DNA from: Bombardia bombarda
Lineage: Eukaryota; Ascomycota; Sordariomycetes; Sordariales; Lasiosphaeriaceae
NCBI GenBank assembly: GCA_030512295.1
Contig: JAULSR010000001.1
Location: 2,751,001 to 2,815,000, forward strand
Length of the DNA stretch: 64,000 nucleotides
Direction of reading: 5' to 3'
The translations under genes and the position numbers were made by a program. Positions 25,201 through 37,775 of the stretch are shown here, piece by piece. The stretch's first letter is position 1, and each line of letters opens with the position of its first letter. The notes below the pieces were generated by a model that was not told where the DNA came from, made no database searches, and saw only the letters and a list, made by a program, of their open reading frames with translations.

Positions 25201-27556
25201 GTGGCCCTGTCAATGCCAACCTGATTTCTTGTAACCTAGGCCAGCAGGTTCTTGAGGGTAGACGAGTCCCGCTTATGGTTAGCGGAAAGTCTCTGCCGAG
25301 TTACAAGCCGTTCGACACGGATGTCAGAGCCGGTGGCTACGTCGTCAGCCGTTTCTTGACAGGTATTAAGCCGCAAGAGTACTACTTCCATCACATGGCT
25401 GGTCGCGAAGGTTTGATTGATACAGCTGTCAAGACATCTCGCTCTGGTTATCTCCAGAGATGTTTGGTCAAGGGTATGGAGGGTCTTAGGGTTGCATACG
25501 ATACTTCTGTAAGAGATTCGGATGGCTCTATCATACAGTTCTTGTTCGGAGAGGACGGTCTCGACATCTCCAAGCAAAAGTACCTGGGTGATTTCGAGTT
25601 CATGCTCAACAACCTGGACTCCCAACTCGCACAGATCAGATACAGTGAGCCCGGTACCGAGAAGTTCTTTGAGCACAAGGACGAGATCATCAAGCGGATG
25701 AAGAGTGCCATCAAGTCGAGCCGCAGCCGCACCGCTGCGCTCGATCCTGTGGAATCTGAGGTTGACCCTGCCATGTTTGCCTTTGCAACTTCGGAGAAGT
25801 TCTTTACCGAGATGATGGGTTACCTCAAGGCCAACAAGGATGGCTTGATTAAGGAGAAGAAGGGTTCGGGCAACCAGACTGGCGTGGTGGCCCGCAAGAC
25901 TGCGGAGAAGATCATTGCGGCCAAGTACATTCGGTCACTTGTAGAACCTGGCGAGGCTGTTGGAATTGTCGCAGGTCAATCGGTCGGAGAACCATCCACC
26001 CAGATGACGCTTAATACTTTCCATTTGGCAGGGCATTCGGCTAAGAACGTCACGCTCGGTATTCCTCGACTTCGCGAAATTCTCATGACGGCCAGTTCCA
26101 AGATCTCGACGCCGTCCATGACGCTCGTACTCAACGAGGAACTCACCCAGGACGACGGCGAGCGGTTCGCCAAGTCCATCAGCATCCTGCCGCTCTCACA
26201 TGTCACCAACATCGCCACAGTCAGGGAGCGCGTAGGCCGCGGGCTGGGTATGCCACTAGCAAAGATCTTTGAGGTCAGACTACGCTTCTTCGAGTCGGAG
26301 GAGTATACCAAGCTGTACGCCATCAGCATCGCCGACGTGCTTAACACGGTCGAGAAAAAGTTCATGCCACTCCTCACCATGCTTACCAAGAAGGAGATCA
26401 AGAAGAGAAGCAAGGAGAACAATGCGGCTACTCCCGAGATTGGCGTGAAGTCGGGCACGGTAGAGATGGCGGCGCCTACGAACTCCAGCGAAGGGGCTGC
26501 CCGTGGTGACGAGGACGACGACGATGATGACGAAGACGAAGGAGACGCCACAGCTGCCAAGCAGAGGTCCAACAGGACAGAGGCGGTGTCATACGGGCCC
26601 AACGATGACGAGGATGACGCAATTCAGAAGGAGAATGCGCGGGTGTCGGAGCCTAATGAGGAAGGCGAGGAGAGGTTAAACTTTGTCGACGAGGCGTACG
26701 GCGGCAGCCCAGAGCCCGAAGACGATGAAGATGAGGAGGAGGGCGGCCTCGAGAAGAAGAAGACCAGCGAGTCGCGCGGCAAGTCACGCGAGGGCCGCAT
26801 CAAGACCAAGAACGACTTTGTCACGCGGTTCCGATGCGACGAGATCGGCGGCGAGTGGTGCGAATTCTCGATGGAGTTTGACGTCAACATCCCCAAGATC
26901 CTGATGCTCAACATCGTACAGGACGCGGTCAAGAAGGCGCTCATCCAGCAAATCCACAAGCTCGGCACGGCCACGTTTGCCGAGGACAGGCTTAAGAACC
27001 CTGCCACGGGCGAGGACGAGAAGGTCAATGTGGTGCACACGGAGGGCGCCAACCTCAAGGCCATGCAGCAGTATGGCGACTACATCAACCCCAACAGGAT
27101 CACGACAAACGACATTTGCCAGGTGCTCGAGGTGTACGGTGTTGAAGCCTGCAGGAGTAACATCGTGCAGGAGCTGGGAGGTGTCTTTAGCTCTCACGGC
27201 ATCGGTGTCGATGCCCGTCATTTGAACCTGATTGGTGACTACATGACGAGGAACGGCGGGTTCACGCCGTTCAACCGCATGGGGTTGACGGGTAACGTCA
27301 GTCCGTTTACGAAGATGAGCTACGGTATGTTTTTGTCTTTGGTCTCCAGTGATGTTTTATGCGTGTGCTAACAGTGGTGGATTATACAGAGACCACAGTA
27401 GGCTTCCTCAAGGACGCGGTGATGGACGGCGACTGGGACAGTCTGGCGACGCCGTCGAGCAGGCTGGTTGTTGGAAAGCTCGGAGGCCTCGGAACGGGCT
27501 CGTTTGATGTGCTGACGGAGGTGCCGACGGAGCATCATGCTGATGCTGCGTTTTAA
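22202..27556 (+). CDS. RPA190: DNA-directed RNA polymerase I largest subunit
   Basis: Catalytic largest subunit of RNA polymerase I, which makes the 35S rRNA precursor in the nucleolus. Exons: 22202-22383, 22469-27324, 27390-27556, giving 1734 aa (yeast Rpa190 is 1664). Seen: zinc-binding CTTCNLSQAQCPGHPGH near residue 62, a second Cys pair CVYCHRF, the active-site loop NADFDGDEMNMH with Mg-binding Asp 663, 665 and 667, and the trigger-loop/bridge region (GEAVGIVAGQSVGEPSTQMT). An acidic, disordered insert (EDDDDDDEDEGD, near nt 26505-26545) sits in the jaw, as is usual for the Pol I subunit and not for Pol II or III. The C-terminus ends with VVGKLGGLGTGSFDVL, matching the Pol I end; there is no CTD heptad repeat. 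Two acidic patches (about nt 22765-22795 and 23125-23240) extend the N-terminal clamp region. Confidence 0.98.
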
Positions 27557-28468
27557 AGGAAGTAAAAAGGGGAAAAAAGAAACAAGAAAACAGGCATGTG
27601 TTGGATTGCGGCGGTGTGTGTATGTGGTGAATTATCGCCAGTATTGCTTGTTGTGCTGGATGGACATATAAAAGGTTGGGCTTTTTTGTCTGTTGGTTAG
27701 TTTGTCACAAGTTTGGTTCCAGTCAGTTTAGGTCATCATGGAGAGGCGGAGTTCAGTAGTCTTTTAGAGAGAGAGAGAGAGAGAACATCTGGGTAAATTG
27801 AGATAGTTGGATTTCGAAGGGAGAGGGGTGTTCCTTTTTACTTTCGGGTCGGTGGTCTGAGACAAGATGATTTTATGGTTGGTGAGTGGTGGTGGTGGTG
27901 TGGATTACCTTGGTAGGTATTCGAGGTACTACCGCCTGCATCTGTATATTAACCACTTGCATATCATGAGGTGTTGTTTTGTATGTGTAGGTGGCTGAAG
28001 ATGTTGCGGATTGCAGTATGTGATGCGCATCTCCCTTTGTCGAAGTCGTCGTCGTCGCCGAGATGCCTAGGTAGCCGTTAGGATGGAATTTTGAGGTTTT
28101 TGTTTTCCGGGCGGCGATAACCTGGACCATGAAGTACATATCTGCACCCCCAAGTATTTGGAATTGAGTAAACAGGGGCAAACACCCCTTATCATTAATT
28201 TGAACAAATTGGGAATTTTCGCCTATAAAAACCACATATACTGATACGCACGGCATTTATAAAGACTGCAAAAAGACTTCGTGATCTCTTTTCAGTGGTG
28301 GTTTCTGTGTCGGATAGCTTAGTCTAGTGCTTTGTTAGTGTATTGTTGGTATCGCTGAAGCCCCTCTCTCGCCGCCCCCCTCAGTCCTTTCAACACCAGC
28401 CTCCGACACACTTTATCGCGAACAGGAACACACGAGAAGCGAGGAAGACAAGCAAAACACACAAGACG
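27557..28468. other. intergenic region RPA190 to GST-kappa-like gene
   Basis: Contains the RPA190 3' UTR, a (GA)n run and the promoter of the next gene. A 127-aa minus-strand frame (27873-28256) is Thr-rich with no recognisable domain and is not called. Confidence 0.5.
27765..27784. repeat. (GA)n microsatellite
   Basis: About ten GA dinucleotides downstream of RPA190. Confidence 0.9.
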
Positions 28469-29402
28469 ATGGCGCGGCCAAAGATCACACTCTACCTCGA
28501 CACCATCAGCCCGTTTGCCTACATTGCCTACTATATCCTGAGAGTAAGTCTGGCCAGCTAGTGGTCACACCCAGCGCCAGGACAGTTATATCCAGGAGCT
28601 GATCACAATACAGCACGACGCCGTCTTCAAAGACGTCGACATCACATATGTGCCCATCCTGCTCGGCGGCTTGATTCACAAGGTCAGTCCAGTCGCAACA
28701 AAATCAAATTAACATCTACTAACACCATAAACCACCTACCCATAGTGCGGAGGAAAACCCCCCCTCGAGATCAAAAGTAAGCACCTCCTTCCCTCCCCCC
28801 CCATCCTCCCATCCCAACACCAGATAACACCACCCCCAGACAAAGACAAATGGATCAACACCGAACGCCTCCGCTGGTCCTCCCACTTCTCCGTCCCCAT
28901 GACCGTCCCCCTCCCGCCCTCCTTCCCCCCTCCCGCCTCCCCGCCCCTCACCCTCACCATCCTCCGCGCCCTCGTCGCCATCTCCCAGTCCACCTCCACC
29001 ACCCCCTCGCTGCTCCCCAAAGCCCTCGACGTGCTCCTGCCCGCGTACTGGGTCGACCGCCAGCCGACCTTTGACCCCGCCGTGCTCACCGCCGTGCTCG
29101 CCGACAGGGTGTTTGACGGCGACCAGGCGGCCGCGGACAGGGTGGTGCAGCAGGACGCCAGGACGTCGCAGGTCAAGCAGCTGCTGGTGGCGAATACGGA
29201 GCGCGCGTACGAGGACGGCGCGTTTGGGGTCCCGTGGATGGTGTGTACGGATAGGGAGGGGAGGAGCGAGGGGTTCTGGGGCGTGGATCATTTGGGGCAG
29301 GTTGCGAGGTTTTTGGGGTTGGAGGTGCCTGGGGGTGGGAGTGGGAGTGGGAGTGGGAGTGGGAGTCAGACGGCGACGGGGGGGTGGAAGGCTGTGTTGT
29401 GA
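28469..29402 (+). CDS. DsbA/GST-kappa-like thioredoxin-fold protein
   Basis: Member of the DSBA-like thioredoxin domain family that includes kappa-class glutathione S-transferases and 2-hydroxychromene-2-carboxylate isomerases. The family uses glutathione, often in mitochondria or peroxisomes; the substrate here is unknown. Four exons: 28469-28543, 28614-28682, 28746-28776, 28840-29402, giving 245 aa, the usual length. All junctions are GT-AG and keep frame. Seen: N-terminal strand ITLYLDTISPFAY with the SP(F/Y) motif where GSH binds, VPILLGGLIHK, NKDKWINTERLRW, and the cis-Pro loop FGVPWMVC followed by EGFWGVDHLGQV at the end of the fold. The C-terminus carries a (GS)n run (near residues 225-236), a likely replication-slippage product at a flexible tail. 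The small 31-nt third exon is unusual but is required by the frame. Confidence 0.9.
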
Positions 29403-30005
29403 TGGCTTCTTTCCGGTGTTAGTGGCGGGAATGGGAAATGGGGAACTGAGAGGAGAGGCTATTGTTTGTTGTCACAAGTGCGGCTGTTTGCCAATTGAAG
29501 CAAGCAAGCCACACTTACACATGCCAGAGTGTATCGATACTAAATGCATGTCAAGTCCCATCATGTTGTGATGATCCCATGTCGCGTCGCGAGTCAAAAC
29601 CTCCAAGATCTACTTGCGCATTTGCATCCACGTTCCAAGAGACAAATCAAGTCATAATCCCGGGCAAGAAGGCACAATAGTAATGATCATAAAAACCAGC
29701 GTTTTCATTGTTGGTATTATAGCAGCAGCAGCCACCCAGTCTTCTGTGTCTGTCCCTCCATTTCCGCTGCAGGATGTAATGTACAAGCCACCCTTGTGTT
29801 TGTGATTGTGAATAAACTCAAATATCACACCGCATCAAAACGCCATGTTATCCCCATAGTGTGCCGTGAATGACCCGTCATCAATTCAAAGCTTGTCCCA
29901 AAGTGTAAAAAGTCATAACCACCTCCCCGAAAGAACCCAACGATACCCCAAAGGCAAACCAGAAAGCAAACGCGCACGAAATCTTTAATTCATGGTTGTT
30001 TGATT
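29403..30005. other. convergent intergenic region, GST-kappa-like gene / H3
   Basis: 3' flanks of two convergent genes. No additional gene is seen. Confidence 0.5.
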
Positions 30006-30612
30006 CTAGTTGCGCTCACCGCGCAGACGACGAGCGAGCTGGATATCCTTCTGCAGTGGTTGTTAGCACTTTGTTTCCCTCGAGTGACAAGGCAGAATTG
30101 TGATCTTACAGATTGGATGGTGACACGCTTGGCGTGGATGGCGCACAGGTTGGTGTCCTCAAAGAGGGAGACGAGGTAAGACTCGACCGACTCCTGGAGA
30201 GCGCCAATGGCGGACGACTGGAAGCGGAGGTCGGACTTGAAGTCCTGGGCAATCTCACGAACCTGCAGGTAAAGTGTCGTGTTAGTGGACTGTTGTGTAT
30301 GGAGTTGTGGGGCAAGGCCCGATTGAATCGAAGACGCGACCGCGATACCGCAGCGCGGCTGCCATTCAATCAGGTGCAGGTAGGACGGCGATGACTTACC
30401 AGACGCTGGAAGGGGAGCTTGCGGATGAGCAGCTCAGTCGACTTCTGGTAGCGACGGATCTCACGGAGAGCGACGGTACCGGGCTTGTAGCGGTGGGGCT
30501 TCTTGACACCTCCGGTGGAGGGCGCGCTCTTGCGGGCGGCCTTGGAGGCGAGCTGCTTGCGGGGAGCCTTGCCACCGGTGGACTTACGGGCAGTCTGCTT
30601 GGTGCGAGCCAT
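30006..30612 (-). CDS. H3: histone H3
   Basis: Core nucleosome histone of 136 aa. Three exons: 30400-30612, 30110-30262, 30006-30050; introns of 137 and 59 bp (30263-30399 and 30051-30109) have GT-AG ends. The tail ARTKQTARKSTGGKAPRKQL is intact, with K4, K9, K14, K18, K23 and K27 present, and K36 lies in GGVKKPHRYKPG. The C-terminal part reads TIQSKDIQLARRLRGERN, the fungal form. It is transcribed divergently from histone H4. A TACATAAA element lies at 30755-30762, 143 bp upstream of the start codon. Replication-dependent and replacement forms cannot be separated in fungi by sequence; this looks like the single main H3. Confidence 0.98.
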
Positions 30613-30754
30613 TGCGAATGATGTCAAAGGACTTTTTTGATGGATGTTCTGATGGAAAAAGGTGGTGATGATAATCCGCTGCGGTGTGGAGTGGATGTTG
30701 TGTGTGTGAGGTGTGTGAGTTGAAAGAGGAAAGGAAGTAGTGGGGGGTGCGAGG

Positions 30755-30762
30755 TTTATGTA
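30755..30762 (-). promoter_or_regulatory. TATA-like element of the H3 gene
   Basis: TACATAAA on the minus strand, 143 bp upstream of the H3 start codon. The H4 gene has a matching TACATAAG at almost the same distance. Confidence 0.5.
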
Positions 30763-32396
30763 GGCTGGCTTTGCAGTCACGTTGGCGGCTGATTAGGTTG
30801 GCTGCACTGCGCTGGCTGCGTGCGGATTTTTTTTGGTAAGAGGGGGGATCCGTGCTTTGGTTGCTTGATTTGCGCCTGCCGTTGTGTTCTTTTTTGTTGA
30901 TGCGCACCGCGTGCAAACCAGGGTCTGTTGCAGGGGAGAATGGGGCCGCCTTTGCAAGCGAAAAGGTGCTTTGGTTTTGGGGGGGGTTTTTGCCGTGCAC
31001 ACTACTCAGCCCGTTGTACGAATTTCTGATTGGTCCAAAAATGGGGCATCAGCTTGGCGCTTTGGCCACCTTCTCGAGACTTGGGCCAAGCCGCTGCCTA
31101 ACGTTGCCGCAAATCGAAATTCACACTTCATATCAGCCAGAGGTAGCAGATAAGGTACGTACCTGCGCTCGATGCACCAGGACGTATTCCAACCAAAATA
31201 AGGCTGAAAGGCGAATTTTCGCTGTGCGTTTCTAATCCAGGGCATGTAGAAGATACGAGAATGATGCGATTGGGTGAAACCTTGCCGTGAGCGTGGAAGT
31301 GGCAGCTAAGGTACTTGTGAATTACCTTTGTCAACCCGAAACGGCCGTGACAAAGCATGTACTCAAAGGTTACTGCAGTGCCTTTTTGCCTGTCTTTTCC
31401 AGTCGTGAGATCTAAAGAGCATGGACCGCCCACCAATGCTCGGGACTTGAAAGACACGATATCCAACACCGACGAGTTTGTACCACCACTTGATGCTACT
31501 TGGGGAGTTGACAGCGCTATCATTATCGTGAACCTGCAGGGTCGTTCCTGCCTCTATTCACGATAATTCCAGACTGTCATTCACGAAATGCATACACAAC
31601 AAGCAGATTCATACGTAGCACGGATACGGGTGAATGGGAGTCAGGGACTCGTGGGAGGGAGGTGGTCAGTGACAGTCAGACTTGCTAGCTCGAAACAGGC
31701 TTGACATCACGGGAACATGATGCACCACACCCCATCGGCATCGCCACTCTTTGGGCTGAGCTGAGGGCACTCGCGAATCACAGTCCGCGATGGTGTAAAC
31801 AAGCATTGAATTCTGGCATTTTCCCCAGGTTCGACGAACGAACAATTGCACGTCACGATGTTCACTGCGGGTACGGGAGTGCAGGGAAGCGGATCTGATT
31901 GCGGGCGCCATCGTAATGCGCTACTGGGGGGTTCAGGTTCTGGCCTTTGCTGGGATCTGTGGGGGTACGTACCGGAGCAGCGAGACGCGTTTGGGGGGAA
32001 TGGAAGTTTGAGAAGCTGGCTCAATGGCTCAAGAAAATCCGGATTCGTTCTAGCGCCGATTAATTGGACGTGTTTTTTCGTTGCTAAAGTGGAACTCGAG
32101 ATGCAAATCCCGAAAGAAATCACATGCATATGGAGTAAGCCCAAAAAATAATGGCACAGCTGAGAATTGTGGTTGGTTGGTTGGTGCCTTTTTTTTTTCC
32201 AGCAGTTAGCAGCAGCAGGCAGAGCGCGGGAGTGCGGACCCACCGTGCCACTGGGTGTTACACCAACCATCCCCCCTGCAAGGGCCACCTGCTTGGTACC
32301 GTGTCTCCCGAAATCAGCCAACAAGGGCCGCCCAAATCAGTGATCTGTGATTTGATTTCCCGCCGCACCCTGCAGGCCCGTTACTCGCGTCCCCCG

Positions 32397-32404
32397 TACA
32401 TAAG
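32397..32404 (+). promoter_or_regulatory. TATA-like element of the H4 gene
   Basis: TACATAAG lies 145-152 bp upstream of the H4 start codon, mirroring the H3 side. Confidence 0.5.
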
Positions 32405-32548
32405 TCGGCACCCTTCCCCACGTTCTTCCCCTCCCAAAAAACTTACCTCTCGACATCCAACTCTACCAACCCGCTGTCTTATTCTTCAGCCTCACCACCC
32501 AAACACAAACCCATCTCCCCCAACTTCACACCACCCCAACCTATCAAC

Positions 32549-32992
<444 letters not shown>

Positions 32993-33499
32993 GCGTTGTC
33001 GTCCATCACGTACCCTTTTTTTTCATGTCCTATTTTAATGATATTTTCTTGCGGCACACGGAGTGTTTCTCTTGTCACGTCACGATGACTCATGGTGGGG
33101 TTAACTGGGTTTTTATAACAACTTGCGCGCGCGCTACTATCTTTGGCTTTTGGGGGGGGGGGCGACAGGGCAATGGCAACACATCTGTACCATATGGAAA
33201 TGGACACAAACCAACCGGTGGTGGTGGTTTGATCCATCAAATTAAAGAAATCAAATAACAACCAAACAAATCGTATAACTCCAAACAACTGACTCAAGCG
33301 TACAAGTGGTAGTGCCAGCCTTGGCGCGTCTTGTAAGCTGGGAACCTTGTTGTTTTCCTGGCGCACATGTGGGGTCATGCGAAGTCGCGTTGTAGAATGT
33401 GGATGTGGCCTAGTTGGTGATCTATCCACTCTCATGACCACGTAGTTTGGTGTAAAGGTCTCTTGTAATGAAGATATGAAGATACACACTATAGAGTTC

Positions 33500-34500
33500 G
33501 GCGTGAACTGTCATACTCCTGGTTGCGTGGCAAACAATAAATGTCAAGCCATGGGAAAGACGTTATTTATCTAATGTGTGACTCGTTCTTCTGAAAAATG
33601 ACCAGGTTCACTTCATCGTATGAGACTGCTGCCTGGCTTTGGGTATCTATGATGCCAGCTCCAGGAACAGCACCCGGGATTTACAAGTAGAATCCTATCT
33701 CCCTTTGTCATCTAAGCTACGTGTATGATATAACTATATGACTATATTCATATTTTGTAATAGTTTATTGGTTTGGTACTTTATGTTTTCTACCTAGTAT
33801 TGGTCAAACCCTAAGTTAAACTGTACTTTCATTTGTCTTGTTCAGTGTACTACCTAATTAAAATGGTAGTTTGGATTTATTCATTTCATTAGCATCCACT
33901 CTCTGGTGAATGTAAAGGAACGGAATAAATTTTAGGAACGGAATAAATCTTTTATATCACTGGGTAGGAAGTAGTTTTATGACCTATTTTTAGAACGCAT
34001 CCTGTCATTAGTACATGTGAATATCATTGTCAAAAACTGAAACACTAGACTAAAGTTCAATGGGACAGATTCAAAGTAGGTCAGTAGGAGATGTGATATG
34101 TAATAATGACTCTTTATGATATACTACATTAAGAACAAGTGGCGTATCAAAAGCACCGTCACATATGCCTTATTGATATTCACACACTACCTATCATTAT
34201 GAATTATAAAACTACATTTTGCTGCAAGATAAACTTGATAATACGGTACCTATTATTGGGACTTTCGAGAACATGAGTAATATTATGGTTGTTTACTACG
34301 AAGCTAGCATAAAATAAGACCAGTTTGAATCATAATCTACTGATCCTCTAGACCGATATTAGTGATGACCTTCTATTCTGCTCACCTACGTGACATACAG
34401 ATCTTTGCAACGTTACCTAGACACAGAAGCACCCGTGTATACCTTTACAACCGTTCTCACGGACAACTGCCTTGCTAATGCCGGAAGCAAAGTATGACTG
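33500..34500. other. AT-rich island, possible RIP-degraded element
   Basis: A roughly 1-kb block much richer in A+T and TpA than its flanks, with few CpG and no open frames. It holds a direct repeat of AGGAACGGAATAAAT (33916-33930 and 33934-33948). In ascomycetes such islands are often relics of transposons mutated by repeat-induced point mutation. No transposase motif or terminal repeat could be read, so the origin is inference. Confidence 0.4.
33916..33948. repeat. 15-bp direct repeat, two copies
   Basis: AGGAACGGAATAAAT occurs twice with a 3-bp spacer inside the AT-rich island. Confidence 0.85.
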
Positions 34501-35067
34501 CGACCACCATGGTGGTATTCACCCAACAAGTCGTTTTTCATGAGTCGAAAAGGGCTCACACCGACAACCAGGCATACGCATGAAACTAGGCTCCTGGGAG
34601 ATTGAGACGATGCTACCTAGCACACCAAAGTGGCCTTTGTTTTCATCCGCGATAATATATCTCTCACACAGCATCTTCTTCCTAAGACAGATATAGTAAC
34701 ATGTCGCAATAGACAACACGAGGTTACACCGCCCGGGTATAGTCCCCACCATTCCTATTTGGCCGGCGCGGGACAACAACACCCGTCCACAAACTCTATC
34801 CTTTACCAGGAAAGACATCCTGATGCGGAGGGACATATCGCCGGCAGAATGTAATGGCAATATAATCCCAGGAACACTTCCCCGCAAATACTACCTTAGG
34901 TTGCTACGGCGTAGGCTAAGCCGGCAACCGAGGCCTAAACACCGATATCAGATCGCGATGCGGATGATATAAGGATCATCGCAGCGCTTCTGTGCCAGTT
35001 ATTCGAGAACACTGCATGTCACACGCTACAGACCTGATCGAGCCACAAAGAAGCACAGACAGTTAGC

Positions 35068-35669
35068 ATGGGGTATCACAAAATCATGACTATGGCTACG
35101 GCCGTGCTCTGTCTCGCGTTGGTCCTTCCATCCACTGATACGCTCGGTTGGTTGTGCGGTCATTGACAGCAGCAACGTAGAGCATCCCCGGCGTCATGTC
35201 TCCCACCGGCTGAACAAGCCCCGAAGTCCACATCAAGAACCTCCTCCTCATCCACCTGGTGGACGCCGACATCGACGCCAACATCATTGTCGCTGGCTGC
35301 CTCATGCACCTACCGGCCGACACAGACCTTCCTGTCCTCCAGCGGATGTGCATTCTCGTGCACGGCGACGGCCCAATGCACCATGGACGGTTCGTTCTCA
35401 ACTCCCTCCCTGCCCGCTTCCATCTAAGAGGAAATCTATTCCCTTCACCACCCAGTACTGGCCACTGACATCCACTCTCTCGGTCACGTTTCCCAGCTGC
35501 CCTCACGAAGCCATGCGGATGCACCTCCGTCGTTGTCCGCCCCGTCACCACGACCGTCTGCCCAACGCGGTCGCCATGCATCCAGTGCACGACCGGCTGG
35601 GGCATTGCTATCGTATCTGAGTCCCCATGCCCTGCGACGACGGCGACAACCCTTCCAACTGCGGTATAA
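35068..35669 (+). pseudogene. possible small secreted-protein gene, broken or with unresolved introns
   Basis: An ATG at 35068 opens a 32-codon frame that looks like a signal peptide (MGYHKIMTMATAVLCLALVL, then PSTDTLG), ending at a TGA (35164-35166). A second frame, open from 35214 to 35465, has strongly C-ended codons and reads VHIKNLLLIHLVDADIDANI. The same frame continues after a TGA (35466-35468) into a Cys-rich, Thr-rich end with KPCGCTS, TTTVC and SPCIQC, terminating in TAA at 35667-35669. The pattern suggests a small cysteine-rich secreted or wall protein. No convincing donor/acceptor pairs join the parts, so it is either decayed or spliced in a way I could not resolve. The antisense frame (35096-35737) is less likely because its codon pattern is poor. 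Confidence 0.35.
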
Positions 35670-35865
35670 TGACGAAGGCACAGCGACGGCGAGAAGGGAA
35701 AAGAGCATGTATTGAAGTGAAGTATCGCGCGGCCCAACTGGCCTCATATCTCGGAAGGGTGCGGGTGGATGATCATGTTCAACATCACGATGGAAGGATT
35801 CTGTCCCCCATCATATCCCCCATCATTTTCCCATGGGGAAACACACACAACTTCCCCGGATCAGA

Positions 35866-35894
35866 GGCAGGAACAGGCAGGAACAGGCAGGAAC
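35866..35894. repeat. 10-bp tandem repeat, three copies
   Basis: Unit GGCAGGAACA, the last copy with one mismatch. Confidence 0.9.
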
Positions 35895-35902
35895 GCGCAG
35901 TA

Positions 35903-35952
35903 TGAATCTGGAGAAGCTCTGAATCTGGAGAAGCTCTGAATCTGGAGAAGCC
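35903..35952. repeat. 17-bp tandem repeat, three copies
   Basis: Unit TGAATCTGGAGAAGCTC repeated head to tail, the last copy one base short. Confidence 0.92.
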
Positions 35953-37192
35953 CTCATGTACCCCAGACAGAACAACACAAACATCGCCCCTCCCCCATCA
36001 TATGAAGTGGACTTGAACGGGGAAGCTGTCCCCCTTGCGTTGCCGGGGGCGACTGGCCCGCCACCATTGTTGCTAATATAAATGTCATCCATTCAACCTA
36101 TCAGTCATAATTGGTACGAGAAAATGCGCAATAAAGGCTTTCTTTCCAGTGCGACTGCTATGAGCTGCTTGTCGAATGCCGCCGAAGCCAAACCAGAGTT
36201 AAAAGCTGTTCGTGAGTCTCTGTGCCAAGTCCTCGGAAGACAAAACATACACGTCGGCAGAATTTTCGCTTGAAATATCCTCGACTCAGTCATACGATGC
36301 CTGTCCTGCCATGCTCATGCTGACGAAACTCCATCCCCACATAAACCCTGGTCCTGTGGATAAGCGTCCGAGTCGCGACAAAGACACGAATGCAACGCAT
36401 CTGGGTATTGTTGCAAAATGCTCAGTGAGGTAACAGAACCGCCGGGGGAAAAACCAGCTCAAAACCACGCACTTGGATGGCAACGTTCCAGAAGGCAGTC
36501 GAGTGAAGCTGTAAACTTTGCGACCTGTGACTGCAAATGCTGATAATGCAAGATCAGATGTGCAGCAGACACCGGGATCTCCTGTTCCCGTTGCTATCTC
36601 CGCCCCTGTCCGATCGCTAAGCGCACCGTTGCCGCCAGTTGTAAAAGTCTCGGCGGATCCTCTCTCCCTTCACCGCCGGCGATGACTCGGTGTATTTCCG
36701 GATGACGGCCGGAGAAGAAGCACCACCCACCTCTTGTTAGGAGATATCCTATCGGCCCAGCCTATTCACGGGCAAAGCAACAGGAAGGCATCACCTCACT
36801 CACAAATACAACCACCATCTTCAGTTATCGTCACGTCGCGCGCCCGTCCGACTTGCATCGGCGGCCGGTCGTTTGTTGCTGTAAGGATTCATGGCTCATG
36901 GTTCGAGTGTTGTCAAGCATCCAGCTTCTAGTCGCCCCATCGTTCGTTTCATGATCCATGAACATTCAAACGCAGATTTTCACGGCTCACTCGGCATCGG
37001 TGATCTGCCACTTGAACAGGGAACCGGCCAGCAGGTTAGCAAGCAAGCAAGCACGCAGCCCAAAAGGAGGAGCCCGCACTTCTGCAGAGTCGCAGATAAG
37101 AAAAAAGAAATGGATACGCATCCATTCCTATACCCACAAATGGTCACACTAGGCAGTGGAGAATATCGGTCGATACTGGAAGGATAGAGCCA

Positions 37193-37291
37193 GTAAAGAA
37201 AGAAAGAAAGAGAAAGAGAAAAAAAAGTATAAGACAAAAGGGGGAAAAGAGAATCAAAAAGAAGAGAAATAGAAAGAAAGAAAGAAAGACG
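37193..37291. repeat. purine-rich GAAA tract
   Basis: Nearly pure A/G on the plus strand, mainly GAAA units. Confidence 0.8.
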
Positions 37292-37753
37292 GGGCGAGGT
37301 CCGTCGCGGCTTAAATGGCGACGCTATTGCCAGAGCTGATTTCAATTCAGAACGCGAAAAATGGGAGGGAAGCGTGTCGGAACGCGTTGGAGGGGCAGAG
37401 GGAAGAAGGGCTTAAACCAGATTTGGGTGGCTATCGGATTCTCATTGGCTATGGTCGAGAATTCAGTTGAAACAGTGGGGACAGCGAAAAGTGCAATGGT
37501 TTCTTTCGTTAGCGCAAAACTTATGGGGAAATATGTAAGGATGTCGACTCAGGAACATGAATATAGTAATTGTTAACAATAAAAACAGCATAAAATTCAA
37601 CAACGAATAGGATTTGGAGATGACCATATCCTTTGCTTTCTTATTATAGGGAGTCATCTAACAGCCTGGTAACTACACTTTCGAAATTTGGCCATGTTTC
37701 CAAGTTGTGAGGTGTGGTCATACTGGGCTAGCTAACAACCGCAAGGTTCCGTG

Positions 37754-37775
37754 GTGCACGGTACGTACCGTGCAC
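37754..37775. repeat. 22-bp perfect palindrome
   Basis: GTGCACGGTAC followed at once by its reverse complement, with no spacer. No gene is adjacent. It could be a dimeric protein-binding site or the trace of an inverted duplication. Confidence 0.85.

Larger units (their letters stand above)
30613..32548. other. divergent H3/H4 intergenic region
   Basis: About 1.94 kb between two histone start codons, with no gene of its own. Each side has a TATA-like box, and inverted CCAAT (ATTGG, near 31027) is present. Short open frames here lack any recognised domain. Confidence 0.6.
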
